From Betaproteobacteria bacterium (lineage in GTDB: Bacteria; Pseudomonadota; Gammaproteobacteria; Burkholderiales; SG8-41): DNA of 5,522 nt. Of this stretch, positions 1-5,522 are shown piece by piece (the first letter of the stretch is position 1; every line of letters begins with the position of its first letter). The notes beneath the pieces are model-generated. The model searched no databases. It had not been told where the DNA came from and was given only the letters and a program-made list of their open reading frames with translations. The DNA is taken from positions 1-5,522 of the forward strand of contig JAQGNC010000316.1 of NCBI GenBank assembly GCA_028292065.1. The letters run 5' to 3'. Position numbers and translations under genes: made by a program.

Positions 1-80
1 GACCCCATGCAGGCAAAACCGGGGTCTGACCCCATTCGGGTGGGGTCTGACCCCGGCCTTTTGGGGTCAGACCCCGGTTT
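1..80. repeat. Cluster of GGGGTC-N-GACCCC interrupted palindromes
   Basis: There are three full units: GGGGTCTGACCCC at 21-33 and 42-54, and its reverse complement GGGGTCAGACCCC at 63-75. They start exactly 21 bp apart. A partial unit (GACCCC) sits at 1-6, cut by the window edge. The outer two units extend into a perfect 19-bp inverted repeat, 16-34 pairing with 62-80, with AAACC at the left tip and GGTTT at the right tip. The middle unit lies in the 27-nt loop and could pair with the third unit instead (13 bp, 8-nt loop). Dispersed repeats of this look occur between genes in betaproteobacterial genomes, from my general familiarity only. The function is unknown; a hairpin terminator for an upstream gene, a protein-binding site or a passive mobile repeat are all possible. 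Confidence 0.85.
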
Positions 81-116
81 AGCGCTCAGGGCGTCGCCCG
101 AGCCCGCCGCCATAAC

Positions 117-120
117 GGAG
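117..120 (+). promoter_or_regulatory. Ribosome binding site of the double-cupin gene
   Basis: GGAG lies 7 nt before the ATG at 128. It decides the start: the in-frame TTG at 122 would sit only 1 nt from this Shine-Dalgarno sequence, too close for initiation. I see no convincing sigma-70 promoter between the repeat cluster and this site. Confidence 0.7.
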
Positions 121-127
121 ATTGCGG

Positions 128-988
128 ATGGATGACGTCGCAGAGGACAGGATCCCGGTTCAGCACGTGTACGACTTCTCGCGGCTCGACCGGGCGTCCG
201 GAGGTCCGACGAGTCTCAAGATCGTAAAATCCCGCGCGGCGGGCCCGGTGCTCACAGGCAGCACCCTCGTCTGCACGCTCGGCAGCCAGCCCGCGGGAAC
301 GGGCGCCAAAGCACACGCCGACGCGAGCGAGCAGTTCAACTACATCGTGCAGGGCACGATGATGAGCGACATCGAAGCCGACCGCGTGTTCGCCTCGAAA
401 GGCATGATCCTGCACATACCCGCCGGTGCCGCGCACAGCCGGCTCGCGTGTCCCGACGACGGCCTCGTGTTCCTCTCGATCAGGGAGGCGCGCGGCGGCA
501 TCGCGCCGGCGTCGGACGCGAAGGACGAAGGTCCCGACGCCTTCGCCGGCTATGGGAGTCGCTCGGGGGAGCCGCGCGTCACCACGTCGGACATCCTCGA
601 GCAATCGATGAAGCTCGCGCCGGGACCCGGCAAGCGCTACGTCTACGACATGCGCAAGCCCGACGACACCTCGCCGCAGCCGGCGAGCGCGGAAGTGACG
701 CCGGACGCGAAGCTGCGGCTGCCGCCGCGCATCACGGGCAAGCTCCTCAGCGGCGAGCGCCTGCACGTGATCGTGCTGCGGCTGGAGCCGGGCGCGTCGC
801 TTTCGAACTATCGCAAGGACAACGAGCAACTCGTGTTCGCGGCGGAAGGCGAGCTCGACGTCGACTTGGAGGAAGAGCACCTCGTGTTGCCGCGCCGGTG
901 CCTGCTGCACATCCCCAAAGGAACGCGCCACGAGCTCGTGGCGCCGCACGGCGCGCTGATCGTGATCGCCCAGGACAAAGGCAGCTGA
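128..988 (+). CDS. Two-domain cupin (bicupin) protein
   Basis: This is a 286-residue soluble protein with no signal peptide or membrane segment visible. It is built as two tandem cupin beta-barrels. Each half opens with a similar phrase (HVYDF at 13-17, YVYDM at 171-175), which suggests internal duplication. Domain 1 has a cupin motif 1 variant, H63-x-D65-x2-E68-Q69, ending at G76, and motif 2 as G92 followed by P98-x-G100-x2-H103. Domain 2 has motif 2 as P263-x-G265-x2-H268, but the H63 and D65 positions are Y228 and K230, keeping only E233-Q234. Cupins of this kind usually bind a metal and act as dioxygenases, isomerases or small-molecule sensors. Domain 1 may bind metal with an altered ligand set; domain 2 probably does not. 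The substrate is unknown and there is no pathway context, since the neighbours are unrelated. It converges on the Hsp70-like gene. The antisense frame here is an arginine-rich shadow. Confidence 0.88.
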   Translation: MDDVAEDRIPVQHVYDFSRLDRASGGPTSLKIVKSRAAGPVLTGSTLVCTLGSQPAGTGAKAHADASEQFNYIVQGTMMSDIEADRVFASKGMILHIPAGAAHSRLACPDDGLVFLSIREARGGIAPASDAKDEGPDAFAGYGSRSGEPRVTTSDILEQSMKLAPGPGKRYVYDMRKPDDTSPQPASAEVTPDAKLRLPPRITGKLLSGERLHVIVLRLEPGASLSNYRKDNEQLVFAAEGELDVDLEEEHLVLPRRCLLHIPKGTRHELVAPHGALIVIAQDKGS

Positions 989-1010
989 TCGGGGCGCGAT
1001 CGTTCAGCTG
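982..1010. terminator. Possible shared hairpin between convergent stop codons
   Basis: CAGCTG at 982-987 recurs at 1005-1010, and GATCG at 987-991 pairs with CGATC at 997-1001, giving an imperfect stem with a 3-nt bulge that spans both stop codons. No T-tract follows on either strand, so an intrinsic bidirectional terminator is only a weak suggestion. Confidence 0.25.
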
Positions 1011-2257
1011 AACAGCATCGCCGCCCTCACCCCGAGTCCCTTCGCCACGCTCCCGAACGGATCCCCGAATACCGGCGTGCTCGCGGGAAAGGCCGCGGCG
1101 AAGCTCTGGCGCAGCGCGGGGAGCGAAGCCGAGCCCCCGGTGAAGTAAAGAGTGTCCACCCGATCGTCGGTCAAACCCGCGAGCTTCACCGCGCGCCGGG
1201 CGGTCTGCACGATCGCATCGCATTTCTCCGCCAGCACTTTCTCCAGCATCGCGCTGTCGATCGCCGCCGACAGCCCCGGTTCGATCTCGGCGAGCGTCAC
1301 GACGCCCTGCCCCCAGTTCGACGCGCCGATCTTCGCCTCCTCGACGCGGCCGAGGAGCAGGTGACCGAGGCGCTTGCCGAGCACTTTGAGCAGGCGCTCG
1401 TGCAGCTTCGGATCGTCATAGAAGTGCCGGATGCCTTTCACTTCGTGCAAGACTTTCGACGAATGGAGCAGGTTGATCTTGTGCCACGTCGAAAGATCGA
1501 AATACATCCACGACGGCACCTGCAGGTTGTCGCGTCCCGCGGCCTTGTAGCCGAGCAGCGGCATGACCGACGTCATGCTCAGGAGCTGGTCGAAATCGGT
1601 GCCGCCGATGTGCACCCCGAGGTTCCCCAGGATGTCGTCGTGCCGCGAGCGCTTGCGCGCCGCGTCGGGCCCCAGACGCACGACCGAGAAATCCGCAGTG
1701 CCGCCGCCGATGTCGACGACGAGCGTCATCTGCTCGGCGGTAAGACGCGTCTCGAAATCGAGCGCCGCCGCGATCGGCTCGAGCTCGAACTCGACGTGAG
1801 AGAAGCCGACGCTGCGCGCGCACGCTTCGAGCGTATTCTGCGCGGCCTTGTCGCGCGCAGGATCGTCGTCGACGAAGAACACCGGCCGCCCCATGACGAC
1901 GTGGCTCAACTCGGCATTGGTATCGGTCTCAGCGACGGCCTTCAGATGTTTCAGGAAAGCCGCGATCACCTGCTTGTAGCTGATCGCGCGGCCTTCGACG
2001 TACGTGGTCTCTTCGATGAGCGCGCTGCCGAGAATGCTTTTCAGCGCGCGCATGAGGCGCCCTTCGGTGCCCTCGACGTAGCAGCGTACCGCCTGCCGGC
2101 CGAAGCTGACTCGATTGGTCTCCGCGTCGAAGAAGATCGCCGAGGGAATCGTCGGCTGGCCGTGCTCGAGATCGATCAGGGCGAAATCGCCGTCGACTCC
2201 CGCGGCGACCGCCGAATTGGAAGTGCCGAAATCTATACCGCAACTGACTATGGACAT
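1004..2257 (-). CDS. yegD: YegD-like Hsp70-family putative chaperone (nucleotide-binding domain only)
   Basis: This 417-residue protein has the actin/Hsp70 ATPase fold and no C-terminal substrate-binding domain, as in Escherichia coli YegD (about 450 residues). Visible motifs in order are phosphate-1 GIDFGTSNSAV (7-17), the KSILG segment (73-77), MGRPV (122-126), connect-1 EPIAAALDFE (160-169), phosphate-2 VVDIGGGTADF (180-190), IGGTDFD (217-223), the adenosine motif YFTGGSASLP (371-380), and FGSVAKGLG (401-409) near the C-terminus. It should bind and hydrolyse ATP in the cytoplasm. The biological role of YegD proteins is poorly defined, and chaperone is a family label. I chose the ATG at 2257, which puts the ATPase motif at the usual distance; an in-frame TTG at 2278 would add seven residues. 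Neither has a good Shine-Dalgarno sequence. It lies 147 bp downstream of nadE on the same strand, separated by a REP-like pair, with no clear promoter of its own. Confidence 0.88.
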   Translation of the reverse strand: MSIVSCGIDFGTSNSAVAAGVDGDFALIDLEHGQPTIPSAIFFDAETNRVSFGRQAVRCYVEGTEGRLMRALKSILGSALIEETTYVEGRAISYKQVIAAFLKHLKAVAETDTNAELSHVVMGRPVFFVDDDPARDKAAQNTLEACARSVGFSHVEFELEPIAAALDFETRLTAEQMTLVVDIGGGTADFSVVRLGPDAARKRSRHDDILGNLGVHIGGTDFDQLLSMTSVMPLLGYKAAGRDNLQVPSWMYFDLSTWHKINLLHSSKVLHEVKGIRHFYDDPKLHERLLKVLGKRLGHLLLGRVEEAKIGASNWGQGVVTLAEIEPGLSAAIDSAMLEKVLAEKCDAIVQTARRAVKLAGLTDDRVDTLYFTGGSASLPALRQSFAAAFPASTPVFGDPFGSVAKGLGVRAAMLFS

Positions 2258-2288
2258 TGGTGGTGGGAAAAGACGCAATTCGAGACGT

Positions 2289-2328
2289 TGTCATCGCGAG
2301 GCGCCGGCAGGGGCGCCGTGGCGATCCC
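2289..2328. repeat. REP-like repeat, left unit of an inverted pair
   Basis: The unit begins TGTCATCGCGAGG and ends GGCGATCCC. This is a diverged copy of the widespread intergenic repeat that begins TGTCATTGCGAGG and ends GGCAATC. It contains its own stem-loop: GGCGCC at 2300-2305 and 2312-2317 around a 6-nt loop. It lies just upstream of the YegD-like gene. Confidence 0.7.
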
Positions 2329-2359
2329 GTGGCGCACGTGAACGGGAAGCGGACGCTCC

Positions 2360-2394
2360 GCGATTGCCGCGTCGCAGCGCTCCTCGCAATGACA
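2360..2394. repeat. REP-like repeat, right unit of an inverted pair
   Basis: Read on the minus strand this is TGTCATTGCGAGG, then GCGACG, then GGCAATCGC, the better-conserved copy. Its outer 13 bases (2382-2394) pair at 12 of 13 positions with 2289-2301 of the left unit, so the two units could fold into one large stem with internal hairpins. It starts 10 nt beyond the nadE stop codon, where such elements often act as transcript ends or mRNA stabilisers. That role is an inference here. Confidence 0.75.
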
Positions 2395-2404
2395 GATCAG
2401 CGGA

Positions 2405-4459
2405 TCAATCCGGCACGTTTGCCTCGAGCTCCGCGAGCCACACCCTCGCATTGCCGTCGGACGGCGCGCGCCAGTCGCCGCGCGGGGAGAGATTCCCGCC
2501 CGAGACGACTTTCGGACCGTTGGGCAGCGCCGAGCGTTTGTACTGGCTGATCTCGAAGAAGCGATAAAGGAACACGCCGAGCCACTTCTTGATGTCGCCG
2601 ATCGCGTAGGCGTGCTTCGCCTCGTCCGGAAAATGCGGAGGCCATGCGCCGTGCGAAATGTCGCGCCACGCGTGCCACGCGAGGAAAGCGACTTTCGACG
2701 GACGCAGGCCGTAGCGCGTGATGTAGAAGAGGTGGAAGTCCTGGAGCTCGTACGGGCCGACCTTCGACTCGGTGCTTTGCAGCGCGCCGCCGTTCGCGTG
2801 CGCCGGCACGAGCTCGGGGGAGATCTCGGTATTGAGGATCGAGAGCAGGGTGTCCGAGGTGGCGCTGTCGAACTGGTTGGTCTTGACCACCCATCGCACC
2901 AGATACTGGATCAGCGTCTTGCTCACCGAGCCGTTCACGTTGTAGTGGCTCATGTGGTCGCCCACGCCGTAAGTGCACCAGCCGAGCGCGAGCTCGGAGA
3001 GATCGCCGGTGCCGAGCACGAAACCCTTGCGCTGGTTCGCGAGCCGGAAGAGGTAATCGGTGCGCAATCCCGCCTGCACGTTCTCGAACGTGATGTCGAA
3101 GACCGGCTCGCCGCGCGCGTACGGATGCCCGATGTCTTCCAGCATGCGCATCGCCGCGGGCTTGATGTCGATTTCCTCCGCGGTCACCCCGAGCGCGTTC
3201 ATGAGCTTCCACGCGTTCGACTTGGTGCCTTCGGACGTGGCGAAACCCGGCATCGTGAAGCCGAGGATATTCTTGCGAGGCAAGCCGAGCGAGTCGAACG
3301 TCTTCGCGGCGACGATCAGCGCGTGGGTCGAGTCGAGACCGCCGGACACGCCGATGACGAGGCGCTCGCCGTTGGTCACCTGCATGCGCTTGGAGAGGCC
3401 GTGCACCTGGATGTTGAAAGCCTCGAAGCAGTCGCGATCGAGCTTGGCGGGGTCGTCAGGCACGAAAGGAAAGCGGTCGATCGCGCGCTCGAGGCCGACG
3501 TCTTCGAACGAGGGCTGGTGCTCGAACGCGATGCGCCTGAACGCTTTCTCCGGATTGCCGGCCGCCACCGCGGCGCTGTTGTAGGTGAGCGTGCGCATGC
3601 GCTCGAGCCGCAGGCGCTCGACGTCGACGTCGCCCACCGCCATCTGGCTCTTCGACGGGAAACGCTCGGTGCACGCGACGAGCGCGCCCAGCTCGTGAAT
3701 CGTGGCGTGCCCGTCCCACGCGAGGTCGGTCGTGCTCTCGCCGGGGCCTGCCGCGGTATACACGTAAGCGGCGTGGCAGCGCATCGACTGCGACGCGCAG
3801 AGGATCGCGCGATCGTCCGCTTTGCCGACGAGGATGTTCGACGCCGACAGGTTGCACAGGATCAAGGCGCCGGCGAGCGCGCCGTGCGTCGACGGCGGGG
3901 TCGCCGCCCAGAAGTCTTCGCAGATCTCGACGTGAAACACGAAATCGCGAAGATCGCTCGCGGCGAACACGAGGTCGGTGCCGAAAGGCACGATTTCACC
4001 CGCGAGCTTCACGTCGAGGCCGACCACGCCCGCACCGGGCGCGAACCAGCGGTTCTCGTAGTACTCGCGATAGTTCGGCAGGAAGGACTTCGGGGTGACG
4101 CCGAGGATTTTTCCCCGCGCGAAGACCACCGCGCAGTTGTACAGGCGGTTGTTGCGGCGGACCGGCGCACCGACGACGAACACCGAGCGCAACGCCTTCG
4201 ACGCTTCGACGAGCTGCGCGATCGCCACTTCGACGGCGTCGAGCAGCGCGTCCTGCAGCAGCAGGTCGTCGATCGCATACGCGCTGATCCCGAGCTCCGG
4301 GAACACCATCAGGTCGACGCCCCGCGCTTCGCCTTCGCGCATGAGCTCGAGCGTCTCTTCGCCGTTGGACTTCGGGTCGCCGACACAGATTTTCGGCGTG
4401 CACGCGGCGACGCGAACAAAACCCTGGCGGTGTAGTGAATAAAAATGATTGGTCCGCAT
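2405..4459 (-). CDS. nadE: Glutamine-dependent NAD+ synthetase
   Basis: NadE makes NAD+ from nicotinic acid adenine dinucleotide (deamido-NAD+), ATP and glutamine, the last step of NAD synthesis, in the cytoplasm. The protein has 684 residues, close to the Mycobacterium tuberculosis enzyme (679). The N-terminal nitrilase-type glutaminase domain (about 10-290) shows its Glu-Lys-Cys triad: E55 in FPELG, K124 in TPKSFLP and C180 in VEICED. The C-terminal synthetase domain (about 340-684) has the ATP pyrophosphatase P-loop SGGLDST (372-378), then FENVQAGLRTDYLFR (458-472), GTGDLSELALGW (483-494) and KRSALPNGPK (641-650). All catalytic landmarks are intact. I chose the ATG at 4459 because HFYSLHRQGFVRVA then matches the usual N-terminus of long NadE proteins. 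A GAGG 11 nt upstream overlaps the ccdB stop codon, and an AGG lies 4 nt away. An in-frame ATG at 4504 would overlap ccdB by 32 nt. The gene follows ccdB after 13 nt and is probably co-transcribed with it. Confidence 0.97.
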   Translation of the reverse strand: MRTNHFYSLHRQGFVRVAACTPKICVGDPKSNGEETLELMREGEARGVDLMVFPELGISAYAIDDLLLQDALLDAVEVAIAQLVEASKALRSVFVVGAPVRRNNRLYNCAVVFARGKILGVTPKSFLPNYREYYENRWFAPGAGVVGLDVKLAGEIVPFGTDLVFAASDLRDFVFHVEICEDFWAATPPSTHGALAGALILCNLSASNILVGKADDRAILCASQSMRCHAAYVYTAAGPGESTTDLAWDGHATIHELGALVACTERFPSKSQMAVGDVDVERLRLERMRTLTYNSAAVAAGNPEKAFRRIAFEHQPSFEDVGLERAIDRFPFVPDDPAKLDRDCFEAFNIQVHGLSKRMQVTNGERLVIGVSGGLDSTHALIVAAKTFDSLGLPRKNILGFTMPGFATSEGTKSNAWKLMNALGVTAEEIDIKPAAMRMLEDIGHPYARGEPVFDITFENVQAGLRTDYLFRLANQRKGFVLGTGDLSELALGWCTYGVGDHMSHYNVNGSVSKTLIQYLVRWVVKTNQFDSATSDTLLSILNTEISPELVPAHANGGALQSTESKVGPYELQDFHLFYITRYGLRPSKVAFLAWHAWRDISHGAWPPHFPDEAKHAYAIGDIKKWLGVFLYRFFEISQYKRSALPNGPKVVSGGNLSPRGDWRAPSDGNARVWLAELEANVPD

Positions 4460-4472
4460 CGCGCCTACAGCC

Positions 4473-4787
4473 TCATATTCCGGAAACGAGAAAATCGATC
4501 GCATTCAGTATTTCGGGCGAATGCGCGCTCAACGACGCGACACGCTCGCCCATGTGCTTGCGCGGGATCGCCGCCATTTCCGCCGTGGCCATCACGTAAC
4601 GTCTGGCGCCGATTTTGAAGACGGGGTTCAGGCGCTGCGCGACTGGACCGTGCCGGGTTTTCGGAACCAGCGGCACAACCAGGCGCGTCGCCAGATCGGA
4701 CAGCATGTCCGCCTGGATGTCGAGCAGGTAGACCACGCGGGCGCGAGAGCGGCGGCTCGGATTTTCGTGCACGTCGAAGCGCGCCAT
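4473..4787 (-). CDS. ccdB: CcdB-type gyrase-poison toxin
   Basis: CcdB traps DNA gyrase on cleaved DNA and is neutralised by CcdA. The protein has 104 residues, close to the F-plasmid toxin (101). Family landmarks are YLLDIQADML (20-29), TRLVVPLVP (34-42), LNPVFKIG (53-60), ATAEMAAIP (67-75) and the C-terminus AIDFLVSGI (96-104). The last three residues contact gyrase in F-plasmid CcdB (Trp-Gly-Ile); here they are Ser-Gly-Ile, so the tryptophan is replaced. As I recall, some active chromosomal homologues such as that of Vibrio fischeri also lack this tryptophan, so activity is still plausible. The frame is intact. The start codon overlaps the ccdA stop by one base (TGATG), with no separate Shine-Dalgarno sequence, as expected for translational coupling. 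The gene ends 13 nt before nadE. The opposite-strand frame over this gene is not convincing. Confidence 0.93.
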   Translation of the reverse strand: MARFDVHENPSRRSRARVVYLLDIQADMLSDLATRLVVPLVPKTRHGPVAQRLNPVFKIGARRYVMATAEMAAIPRKHMGERVASLSAHSPEILNAIDFLVSGI

Positions 4788-5032
4788 CAGAACGAGCGCA
4801 GGCCTTCGCTGAACACCCCTTCGTTCTCGATACGCCGGTTATAAGCCTCGATTGCGGAGCGATTTTCCCGCAGCCAGCTTGCGCGCTCCTTGTCCCGGAT
4901 CAGCTCGCCCAGCCTTTCCTCCAGCGCCTGCGACAGGTTGATGCCGTGGCGGCGCGCCTGATCGAGCAAGTCGTTGCTGACGCTGACGTTAGCAGCCCTT
5001 TTCCGGGATGAAGCGCCGTTGCGGGAGTCCAT
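4787..5032 (-). CDS. ccdA: CcdA-type antitoxin
   Basis: CcdA has an N-terminal ribbon-helix-helix DNA-binding domain that represses its own operon and a C-terminal tail that wraps and neutralises CcdB. This 81-residue protein shows the RHH strand RAANVSVSNDLL (12-23) and helix region GINLSQALEERL (30-41). The tail WLRENRSAIEAYNRRIE (53-69) then GVFSEGLRSF (72-81) is typical of chromosomal CcdA. I chose the ATG at 5032. The in-frame ATG at 5068 would add 12 residues, but it lies upstream of the predicted transcription start (about 5062), inside the palindrome at the -10 box, so it is unlikely to be in the mRNA. A GGA 11 nt upstream is only a weak Shine-Dalgarno match. The gene is followed by ccdB with a one-base overlap. 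Confidence 0.92.
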   Translation of the reverse strand: MDSRNGASSRKRAANVSVSNDLLDQARRHGINLSQALEERLGELIRDKERASWLRENRSAIEAYNRRIENEGVFSEGLRSF

Positions 5033-5059
5033 TTTCGGGGCGATCCGACGAACGATAAC

Positions 5060-5082
5060 GATGCGCATATTGTATGCGCATC
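5060..5082. promoter_or_regulatory. 23-bp palindrome, putative CcdA/CcdAB operator
   Basis: GATGCGCATA at 5060-5069 and TATGCGCATC at 5073-5082 are perfect inverted 10-bp arms around a TTG centre. The site covers the predicted -10 box of ccdA. CcdA-family RHH proteins repress their own promoters through palindromic sites, and CcdB modulates this by conditional cooperativity. The palindrome is seen directly; its role as the operator is inferred from position and symmetry. Confidence 0.65.
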
Positions 5083-5096
5083 ACTATGTGCGGCAA
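5069..5096 (-). promoter_or_regulatory. Predicted sigma-70 promoter of ccdA-ccdB(-nadE)
   Basis: On the minus strand a -35 TTGCCG (5096-5091, 4 of 6 consensus bases) and a -10 TACAAT (5074-5069, 5 of 6) are separated by 16 bp. Transcription would begin near 5062, giving a leader of about 30 nt to the ccdA ATG at 5032. I see no comparably good promoter between ccdB and nadE. Confidence 0.55.
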
Positions 5097-5134
5097 AGCG
5101 CTGCGCGGTCGCGCGGATGAGGTCGTTTCGATCG

Positions 5135-5160
5135 CGCCGCGGCGACGGCGGGCCGCGGCG
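5135..5160. terminator. GC-rich hairpin downstream of the DUF1080 gene
   Basis: CGCCGCGGC at 5135-5143 and GCCGCGGCG at 5152-5160 are perfect 9-bp inverted arms around an 8-nt loop, about 31 nt beyond the stop codon of the DUF1080 gene. No T-run follows on the minus strand, so it is at best an imperfect or Rho-assisted transcript end. Each arm is itself largely self-complementary, so chance in GC-rich DNA is possible. Confidence 0.35.
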
Positions 5161-5191
5161 CAGTGCGCTGCGGTGACCAACATCCAAGCCG

Positions 5192-5522
5192 CTACAGCGG
5201 CCTGATCTCGACTTTGCGGAACTTGATCAGCCCGCCGGCGTGCTGCAGTCCGATGGGGCCGCTATCGAACTTGTTGTCGTTGAGGCTGACGGTCTGCTTG
5301 CCGTTCATCGTAACGATGAGCTCGGGTCCTTTCGCGCTGATCAGGAAAGTGTTCCATTTCCCGGCGGCTTTGACGGGGTGCGACACTTTGGCGTGACCGA
5401 CGATCGCGCCCGTTGCGTAGGCGGGATCGGGGCGCTGGTCGTGGATGTTCACTTCGTACGCGCTGGTCGAGCTGAGATTCTTGCGGTCGGCGGCGCGAAT
5501 GAGGATGCCGCTGTTCGTGTTT
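5192..5522 (-). CDS. DUF1080 / 3-keto-disaccharide hydrolase-domain protein, C-terminal part
   Basis: This is the 3' end (109 codons plus a TAG stop) of a gene whose start lies beyond the right edge. The frame is open to the edge, with its first full codon at 5521. The visible residues match the C-terminal half of the concanavalin-like DUF1080 fold: NSGILIRA at the edge, then AYEVNIHDQ, ATGAIVGH, KAAGKWNTFLISAKGPELIVTMNG in two stretches, GPIGLQHAGG, and the closing strand IKFRKVEIRPL. Members of this family act on 3-keto-glycosides or other carbohydrates and are often exported to the periplasm; the signal peptide, if any, is outside the window. A GTG at 5452 is inside the domain and is not a credible start. 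It is transcribed in the same direction as ccdAB but separated by 159 bp with a hairpin and a promoter, so it is probably a separate unit. Confidence 0.85.
   Translation of the reverse strand, partial: NTNSGILIRAADRKNLSSTSAYEVNIHDQRPDPAYATGAIVGHAKVSHPVKAAGKWNTFLISAKGPELIVTMNGKQTVSLNDNKFDSGPIGLQHAGGLIKFRKVEIRPL

Noticed and set aside
1..80. CRISPR array
   Set aside because: The repeats are 13-bp palindromes with 8-nt gaps and mixed orientation, far too short for CRISPR repeats and spacers, and no cas gene is present.
86..949. 287-codon open frame on the - strand opposite the cupin gene
   Set aside because: The product is rich in Arg, Val and Ala with no recognisable motif, while the + strand frame has clear cupin motifs and a Shine-Dalgarno sequence. 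Long antisense frames are expected in GC-rich DNA.
1361..2341. 326-codon open frame on the + strand over the YegD-like gene
   Set aside because: It has low-complexity Arg/Glu/Val composition and no domain, and it is opposite a gene with a complete Hsp70 ATPase motif set.
2612..4435. 607-codon open frame on the + strand over nadE
   Set aside because: Despite its length the protein is a repetitive Arg/Val/Glu/His shadow of nadE codon bias and shows no family motif; nadE itself is unmistakable.
4457..4504. Upstream in-frame ATG (4504) as the nadE start
   Set aside because: It would overlap ccdB by 32 nt, lacks a Shine-Dalgarno sequence, and adds 15 residues that long NadE proteins do not usually have before the FYS...GFVRVA segment.
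4449..4844. 131-codon open frame on the + strand over ccdB
   Set aside because: It has no recognisable motif and lies opposite an intact CcdB with all family landmarks.
5192..5452. A complete 86-residue protein starting at the GTG at 5452
   Set aside because: The frame continues upstream to the window edge with clear DUF1080 sequence (NSGILIRA), so this GTG is internal to a larger truncated gene.

Overview
The window is GC-rich chromosomal DNA that reads as a betaproteobacterium or close relative. This placement is an inference from base composition, the style of the proteins and the GGGGTCTGACCCC-type dispersed repeats; no rRNA or other phylogenetic marker is present. I see six protein genes: one on the + strand and five on the - strand, the last cut by the right edge.

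Left to right: (1) positions 1-80 hold a cluster of GGGGTC-N-GACCCC units on a 21-bp pitch, the outer two forming a perfect 19-bp inverted repeat. (2) A + strand two-domain cupin gene (128-988) follows. It converges, with 15 nt between the stop codons, on (3) a - strand YegD-like Hsp70 nucleotide-binding-domain protein (1004-2257). (4) A 147-bp gap (2258-2404) holds an inverted pair of a REP-like repeat. (5) A - strand glutamine-dependent NAD+ synthetase, nadE (2405-4459), comes next. (6) A - strand ccdA-ccdB toxin-antitoxin pair (4473-5032) lies immediately upstream of nadE. (7) A 159-bp gap (5033-5191) holds the ccdA promoter and operator-like palindrome plus a GC-rich hairpin. (8) The 3' end of a - strand DUF1080/3-keto-disaccharide hydrolase-family gene runs off the right edge (5192-5522).

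The most coherent unit is ccdA-ccdB-nadE. All three genes lie on the - strand. ccdA and ccdB overlap by one base (TGATG), and ccdB ends 13 nt before the nadE start, so NAD synthetase may be read at least partly from the autoregulated toxin-antitoxin promoter. A 23-bp palindrome covers the predicted ccdA -10 box and argues for a ccdA start at 5032 rather than at the farther ATG at 5068. YegD could be read through from nadE, but the REP-like pair between them could equally end the transcript.

I see no clearly new system. Every gene falls into a known family. The points worth a second look are the coupling of ccdAB to nadE, the operator-like palindrome, the ordered repeat cluster at the left edge, and a double cupin that has lost metal-ligand positions.
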